From GCA-002708315 sp964460905 (lineage in GTDB: Bacteria; Bacteroidota; Bacteroidia; Bacteroidales; F082), in NCBI GenBank assembly GCA_964460905.1, contig CAYWRM010000024.1, forward strand, positions 1-59,590: a stretch of 59,590 bases of DNA, in the 5' to 3' direction. Below the pieces are notes generated by a model. It was not told the origin of the DNA, searched no databases, and saw nothing but the letters and a program-made list of their open reading frames with translations. The stretch's first letter is position 1. Each line of letters opens with the position of its first letter. Made by a program: the position numbers and the translations under genes. Of the stretch, positions 54,870-59,590 are shown piece by piece.

Positions 54870-56537
54870 ATGAAACACACAGCATTAATTATTATAATTA
54901 CGATCTTGACAATAACAGGATGCAGTTCTCAACAAGAAGTTAAATTTACCGATAACGAATCTGTTTTGAATTTCTATAAACAGTATAGTGAATTTACCGA
55001 TCCGGGAAAGTACAAATATTTGTATAAAAATCTTCCTGATTCATTACCAGAACTTTGCAGTTTAATCAAATCACAATTTATTCATCCCTATGCTGAATTG
55101 CCACAATATTCTGAGCAAATCCCTAAAGAGAGATGGAATGAGTCATTTAAGTACCCAACAGTTGAATCAATTTTAAAAGGGCTTGTGTCCTATGACTCCA
55201 CAGGTTTAGTGAATAATCGCTTACCTGAAAATCGACTGGTAGTTATTTGCCGGGGTAATGCAATCTTACTCGCATCCATACTTAAATATCGCGGCATTCC
55301 GGTCAGGCTTCGTGCTGGTTATGCTACATACATAATGCCTGATTTTCATATAAGTCATGCAATCTGTGAAGTATGGAATAAAAATGAAAACCGCTGGATG
55401 CTTGTGGATCCCAGTATGGATATGGTAGATTTTAGCAGAGATAAATTTGATTTTAGCAACGATGCTTGGCTACAAATGCAACAAAAAGAAATAGACCCTG
55501 ACCTATATGGTTTACCCGGGAAATATAGCGGAAAGGCTTCTATATTAGCGATATTTAATACAGATTTAGCATTCATATTGGGAACCGAATATACGATTTA
55601 TCAATATGCACCTGTACTGGATTATGCCTCTAAAAATAATAATCAACTAACTTCAGAACATATAGAAATGCTAAATAGAATAAATGAATTAATGAAATCG
55701 CTTGATGCTAATAACCTTTCAGAATTGCAGGAAATTTATAATAATACTCCTGAAATTCAGATTACAAAAACTTTGGATTTAAAAAGAATAAATCCCGAAA
55801 GCTTTCAGGATGAAAATGTCACAGATACCAAAAAATCTACGATAAATAAATGCGTTATTGAATTTGTGAATATCCCTGCAGGAACATTTAAAATGGGCAG
55901 TCCTCTTTCCGAAGATGGTAGAAAAGATGATGAAATACAACATCAAGTAACACTAAGTGCTTTTAAAATGAGTAAATATTGCGTAAGCTATGAGCAATAT
56001 GATTTGTTTTGTGAAGCCACAGAAAGAACTAAACCTTGGGGACTTGAACGGGGAAATCTTCCAGTCTCACAAGTAAGTTGGTTTGATGCCAATGAATTTG
56101 CCGAATGGATGGGTTGTAGGCTACCAACCGAAGCTGAATGGGAATATGCTGCCCGCGCAAAAACTACTACACCCTTTAATACAGGAGATTGCTTAACATC
56201 TGAACAAGCCAATTTTAATGGAAGAAAACCATATGACAACTGTGATAAAAGTGAAGATAGAAAGAAATTACTACCTGTTGGTAGTTTTTCGCCAAATGCA
56301 TTTGGTTTATATGATACGCACGGTAATATTTGGGAATGGACTAATGATTGGTATGGTGAGTACGATGTTAATGACACCACAAATCCAAAAGGACCAGAAA
56401 CTGGAACTAAAAAAGTTGATCGCGGAGGTGGTTTTTATGATGCTACCCATAGGTGCCGTTCGGCCTGCCGTGGAGGAGGTACTCCTCCAGGAAACAGGGG
56501 ATCGGGTATTAGTTTTAGATTGGTAAAAGATGAATAA
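54870..56537 (+). CDS. Lipoprotein: transglutaminase-like plus FGE/SUMF1-fold domain (copy 1)
   Basis: A 555-residue lipoprotein (lipobox LTITGC, Cys18; ATG at 54870 chosen for this signal). Residues about 75-185 form a transglutaminase-like domain with the triad Cys127 (ICRGNA), His163 (SHAICEVW) and Asp180 (LVDPS). Residues about 330-555 form a formylglycine-generating-enzyme-like domain (IPAGTFKMGSP, GCRLPTEAEWEYAARA, FGLYDTHGNIWEW, terminal GISFRLVKDE). The paired active-site Cys pattern of true FGE is not seen (only HRCRSACR), so this domain is probably a binding fold, as in GldJ/GldK-type lipoproteins. It is followed by a close paralogue and an ABC exporter. Function unknown. Confidence 0.85.
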   Translation: MKHTALIIIITILTITGCSSQQEVKFTDNESVLNFYKQYSEFTDPGKYKYLYKNLPDSLPELCSLIKSQFIHPYAELPQYSEQIPKERWNESFKYPTVESILKGLVSYDSTGLVNNRLPENRLVVICRGNAILLASILKYRGIPVRLRAGYATYIMPDFHISHAICEVWNKNENRWMLVDPSMDMVDFSRDKFDFSNDAWLQMQQKEIDPDLYGLPGKYSGKASILAIFNTDLAFILGTEYTIYQYAPVLDYASKNNNQLTSEHIEMLNRINELMKSLDANNLSELQEIYNNTPEIQITKTLDLKRINPESFQDENVTDTKKSTINKCVIEFVNIPAGTFKMGSPLSEDGRKDDEIQHQVTLSAFKMSKYCVSYEQYDLFCEATERTKPWGLERGNLPVSQVSWFDANEFAEWMGCRLPTEAEWEYAARAKTTTPFNTGDCLTSEQANFNGRKPYDNCDKSEDRKKLLPVGSFSPNAFGLYDTHGNIWEWTNDWYGEYDVNDTTNPKGPETGTKKVDRGGGFYDATHRCRSACRGGGTPPGNRGSGISFRLVKDE

Positions 56538-56562
56538 TATAAATTACTTAAATATATTAATT

Positions 56563-58185
56563 ATGAAAAACACAGTATTAATTATTATGATTACGATCTT
56601 GACAATAACAGGATGCAGTTCTCAACAAGAAGTTAAATTTACCGATAACAAATCTGTTTTAGATTTTTATAAACAGTATAGTGAATTTACCGATCCTGGA
56701 GAATATGCCTATTTGTATAAAAATCTTCCTGATTCATTACCAGAACTTTGTCGTCTTATTAGATCACAATATATAAATTATGGGTGGGAACTGGATATGT
56801 ACCGTGAACAAATTCCCAAGGAAAGATGGAATGAATCAGCAAAGTATCCGACAGTAAAATCGGCTTTGGAGGGACTTCTATCCTATGACTCCAGGGGTTT
56901 AGTCAAAGATCGTAAACCTGAAAATAGATTAATGCTGATTTGCCGGGATAATGCCCTCTTGCTGGCATCCATACTTAAATATCGCGGCATTCCAGCCAGG
57001 GTTCGTTATGGATTTGCTCCGTATTTAATCCCTGGTTTTCATGCGAACCACGTCATTTGTGAAGTATGGAATGAAAAGGAAAATCGTTGGATGTTGGTGG
57101 ATCCAAGCGCCGATAGGATTGATTTTGCTAGAGAAGAATTTGACTTCAGCAATGATGTCTGGTTAAAGATGCAAAAAAAAGAAATTAATCCAAAATTATA
57201 TGGGATGCCTGGCGAAAATGAATATAATGGATCACCTCTAATAACAACAGTCGTTTGTTATGATTTGGCATCTATATTGGGAACCGAATATCCAATTGGC
57301 CAATATTCACCAATATTAGATTATGTTTTTCAAAACAATCAATTCACTCCAAAACAAATTGAAATCCTGAACAGAATCAATGAATTAATGAAGTCCATTG
57401 ATTCTGATAATATTTCGAAATTACAAAAAATCTACAATAATACTTCTCAAATTCAATTTACGAAAAGATTTGACCCTGTTATAATAAATACTGAAAATAA
57501 CACGAGAACCAACGATTCCTCGATAAATAAACCCATTATTGAATTTGCAGATATACCGAGAGGAACCTTTGTAATGGGAAGCCCTGTTACTGAACAAGGA
57601 AGAAATGAAGATGAGCTACAACATCAGGTTACTTTAGGTGCCTTTAAAATGAGTAAATACACGATTACCTTTGAGCAATATGATGCATTTTGTGAAGCAA
57701 CAGGCCGGAAAAAACCATTTGGATTTAAACGTGGAAACATGCCGGTATCACAAATAACATGGTATGATGCCCAGGCATTTGCAGAGTGGATGGGATGCAG
57801 ATTACCTACAGAAGCTGAATGGGAATATGCAGCCCGTGCAAACACAACTACTCCTTTCTATGCAGGTGATAGCCTTACATCTGATCAGGCATATTTTAAT
57901 AACAAATCAGGAAGGGAAGCCATGCCTGTTGGAAGTTTTCAGCCCAATGCATTTGGTTTATACGATATGCACGGTAACATGGGTGAATTGTGCAGTGATT
58001 GGTATGGCGAATACGATTTAAAAGAAACATCAAATCCTAAGGGGCCAAAAACTGGCGGACAAAAAGTTCTTCGTGGTGGCGGATTCTGGGTATCAGCACA
58101 GGAATGCCGTTCGGCAAGCCGTGTTGGTGTTCCCGCCGTAAACAGGGGAGCAGGAATTGGTTTTAGGATAGTAAAAGATAAATAA
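56563..58185 (+). CDS. Lipoprotein: transglutaminase-like plus FGE/SUMF1-fold domain (copy 2)
   Basis: A 540-residue tandem paralogue of the preceding gene with the same layout: lipobox LTITGC, transglutaminase triad Cys (ICRDNA), His (NHVICEVW), Asp (LVDPS), and FGE-like domain (IPRGTFVMGSP, GCRLPTEAEWEYAARA, GLYDMHGNMGELCSDW, terminal GIGFRIVKDK). The start is the ATG at 56563; an ATG at 56530 overlaps the copy 1 stop and would give a poor signal. The first ~200 bases are almost identical to copy 1 at DNA level, while later parts differ more. It lies 15 bases before the ABC ATPase gene, suggesting one operon. Confidence 0.85.
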   Translation: MKNTVLIIMITILTITGCSSQQEVKFTDNKSVLDFYKQYSEFTDPGEYAYLYKNLPDSLPELCRLIRSQYINYGWELDMYREQIPKERWNESAKYPTVKSALEGLLSYDSRGLVKDRKPENRLMLICRDNALLLASILKYRGIPARVRYGFAPYLIPGFHANHVICEVWNEKENRWMLVDPSADRIDFAREEFDFSNDVWLKMQKKEINPKLYGMPGENEYNGSPLITTVVCYDLASILGTEYPIGQYSPILDYVFQNNQFTPKQIEILNRINELMKSIDSDNISKLQKIYNNTSQIQFTKRFDPVIINTENNTRTNDSSINKPIIEFADIPRGTFVMGSPVTEQGRNEDELQHQVTLGAFKMSKYTITFEQYDAFCEATGRKKPFGFKRGNMPVSQITWYDAQAFAEWMGCRLPTEAEWEYAARANTTTPFYAGDSLTSDQAYFNNKSGREAMPVGSFQPNAFGLYDMHGNMGELCSDWYGEYDLKETSNPKGPKTGGQKVLRGGGFWVSAQECRSASRVGVPAVNRGAGIGFRIVKDK

Positions 58186-58200
58186 TAAAAAAGAGACTAT

Positions 58201-59127
58201 ATGATTAATGTTTCAAACCTTAGAAAAACATTCGGTACCATTGAGGCACTGAAAGGTATTTCATTCAATATTCCACAAGGTGAATGTTATGGGCTGTTGG
58301 GGCCGAATGGTGCTGGTAAAACAACAACAATCTCCATAATGAGCACACTTATAAAGCCAAGTGAAGGTGAAGTAAACATAGCCGGATATGATTTGAAGAA
58401 GAATCCCTTGAAATGTAAGAAGGAAATTGGCGTTGTTACACAGGAAATAGCACTTTACAATGAGCTCTCGGCATATGATAACTTACTATTTTGGGGAAGC
58501 CTATATAATGTTCCGAAACGGGAATTAATAACGCGTATTGATGAAATGATAAAACTGTTCGGACTAAGCGACAGGAAGAATGATAAAGTGAAAACTTATT
58601 CCGGTGGAATGAAACGCAGAATTAATATCGCTTCAGCATTGCTTCATAAGCCTAAAGTTCTATTTATGGATGAGCCCACCGTTGGCATTGATCCTCAAAG
58701 CCGGAATTTGATTTTTGAAGTAATAGAAAAACTCCATAAAGAGGGAATGACAATTGTTTATACCACGCATTATATGGAAGAGGCTGAACGTTTGTGTGAT
58801 CGCATAGGAATTATTGACAATGGAGAAATCATTGCTCAAGGAACATTGGATGAATTAAGAACATCGTATTCGATGAAAGAATCTCTTGTTATTTCTTTTA
58901 CCAATCTTTCGGATGAGAGCTACACTGCAATCGCAAAGGACTGGGGAGATCTCCAGCGTTTCAGCGATACAATACATTTTTATTCTATGAATATTCAGGG
59001 AGATTTATCAAAAATAATATTAAAGTGCAATGAGGTCGGACTTGACATCCTGCATATTGATATCAAAAAGATAAACCTTGAAACCATATTTTTAAGTCTA
59101 ACCGGTAAACAACTGAGAAACATATGA
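58201..59127 (+). CDS. ABC-2 transporter ATP-binding protein
   Basis: A 308-residue ATPase subunit. Walker A GPNGAGKTTT near residue 36, Q-loop VTQEIALYNEL, signature YSGGMKRRINIASAL near 137, Walker B VLFMDEPTVGID near 155, and H-loop YTTHYMEEAERLCDR. The DrrA/NatA-like form with a C-terminal extension usually pairs with an ABC-2 permease, as here: the next gene overlaps by ATGA. Substrate unknown. Confidence 0.95.
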   Translation: MINVSNLRKTFGTIEALKGISFNIPQGECYGLLGPNGAGKTTTISIMSTLIKPSEGEVNIAGYDLKKNPLKCKKEIGVVTQEIALYNELSAYDNLLFWGSLYNVPKRELITRIDEMIKLFGLSDRKNDKVKTYSGGMKRRINIASALLHKPKVLFMDEPTVGIDPQSRNLIFEVIEKLHKEGMTIVYTTHYMEEAERLCDRIGIIDNGEIIAQGTLDELRTSYSMKESLVISFTNLSDESYTAIAKDWGDLQRFSDTIHFYSMNIQGDLSKIILKCNEVGLDILHIDIKKINLETIFLSLTGKQLRNI

Positions 59128-59590
59128 TAAAGCTAGTAAAGAAAGATTTGAAATTATTCTTAAGAAATAAGCAAGATATGATGATAAGCTTTTTATTGCC
59201 TATAATTTTTATTACTCTGTTTTCTTTTATTTTCGGGAACATGGGTAATTCCGAGGAAAATGATATAGGAGGGCTTGTTCACGTTGTGGCAGGTACATCC
59301 GTTATGATGCTTTTGTTTTCAGTTGCAGGAATAGGTGGTAGTCTTATAGATGAAAAGCAGGAAGGCATGTTAAAGAAATTACTGTGCTCACCAATGCCCC
59401 CTAAGCATATCCTTTATGGGAAAATTGTATTTGCAAATATTATTTCCATTGCTCAGCTGTCAATTATGTTTATTTACGCTTGGCTGGTTTTTGGCTTAGA
59501 CATTATGCATCATCTTCCTTCTCTTATTCTAATGATTATTGTAATAGCCTATGCATGTGCTAGTTTTGGTGTTCTTCTTGCTTCATTTGC
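59124..59590 (+). CDS. ABC-2 type permease, 3' truncated by window end
   Basis: The frame starts at the ATG at 59124, overlapping the ATPase stop by 4 bases, and is open to the end of the window (155 residues). It begins MIKLVKKDLKLFLRNKQDMM, has a membrane helix (FLLPIIFITLFSFIFG), a short exported loop, a second helix (GTSVMMLLFSVAGIGG) and the coupling motif DEKQEGMLKKLLCSPM typical of ABC-2 permeases, then two more helices. It is the membrane partner of the preceding ATPase. Confidence 0.9.
   Translation, partial: MIKLVKKDLKLFLRNKQDMMISFLLPIIFITLFSFIFGNMGNSEENDIGGLVHVVAGTSVMMLLFSVAGIGGSLIDEKQEGMLKKLLCSPMPPKHILYGKIVFANIISIAQLSIMFIYAWLVFGLDIMHHLPSLILMIIVIAYACASFGVLLASF

Noticed and set aside
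56428..58180. Diversity-generating retroelement targets (variable FGE-fold C-termini)
   Set aside because: The two copies differ in terminal loops as DGR targets do, but the changes are not adenine-specific and no reverse transcriptase or template repeat is in the window.

Overview
The window comes from a low-GC member of the Bacteroidota, probably an anaerobic or facultative environmental lineage near Bacteroidales/Marinilabiliales; the genus cannot be told from this sequence. Reasons: a SusC/SusD starch-uptake locus, proteins ending in type IX secretion (T9SS) sorting domains, gldF/gldG, menaquinone genes, the Bacteroidota order of the division/cell-wall (dcw) cluster, and start regions with no Shine-Dalgarno but with TAnnTTTG -7 boxes. 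It is a draft assembly: a 100-N gap is flanked by an exact 55-base duplication.

Layout. 1-10.8 kb: alpha-glucan utilisation locus (truncated GH13, then susE-, susD- and susC-like genes on the minus strand, then a divergent T9SS-exported GH13 amylase). 10.9-18.5 kb: ATP-cone/PD-(D/E)XK nuclease, lone receiver protein, menE-menC, then a DUF4340 gene with gldG, gldF and a thioredoxin-like gene. 18.5-26 kb: gapA, lpxH, purine nucleoside phosphorylase, lpxK, Nif3-like gene, coiled-coil zinc-ribbon gene and a secreted TPR-like gene. 26.3-41.9 kb: dcw cluster mraZ-rsmH-ftsL-ftsI-murE-mraY-murD-ftsW-murG-murC-ftsQ-ftsA-ftsZ, nearly all overlapping or a few bases apart, driven by a promoter carrying a 10-bp-periodic MraZ operator. 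murF, murB and ddl are not in it. 42-50.2 kb: YqeY-like gene, FHS sugar transporter with a Tat-exported glycosylasparaginase, a GT2-DUF2062 protein and a giant MMPL/acyltransferase/methyltransferase fusion. 50.2-59.6 kb: accessory region with a UGA-interrupted Omp28-like gene, a PepSY-like secreted protein, the decayed 3' end of an NAD(P)-binding gene, a membrane-tethered HTH regulator divergent from an unknown secreted protein, a tandem pair of transglutaminase/FGE-fold lipoproteins, and an ABC-2 transporter running off the end.

Most worth a second look: (1) the Omp28-like gene whose in-frame UGA falls where the first cysteine of the CxxC motif is expected (nonsense mutation, sequence error or, less likely, selenocysteine); (2) the phased MraZ box array; (3) the two transglutaminase/FGE lipoproteins followed at 15 bp by an ABC exporter; (4) the three-domain MMPL fusion; (5) the membrane-tethered regulator and its divergent partner. 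No clearly new defence or mobile system was found, and there are no tRNA, rRNA, CRISPR or transposase genes.
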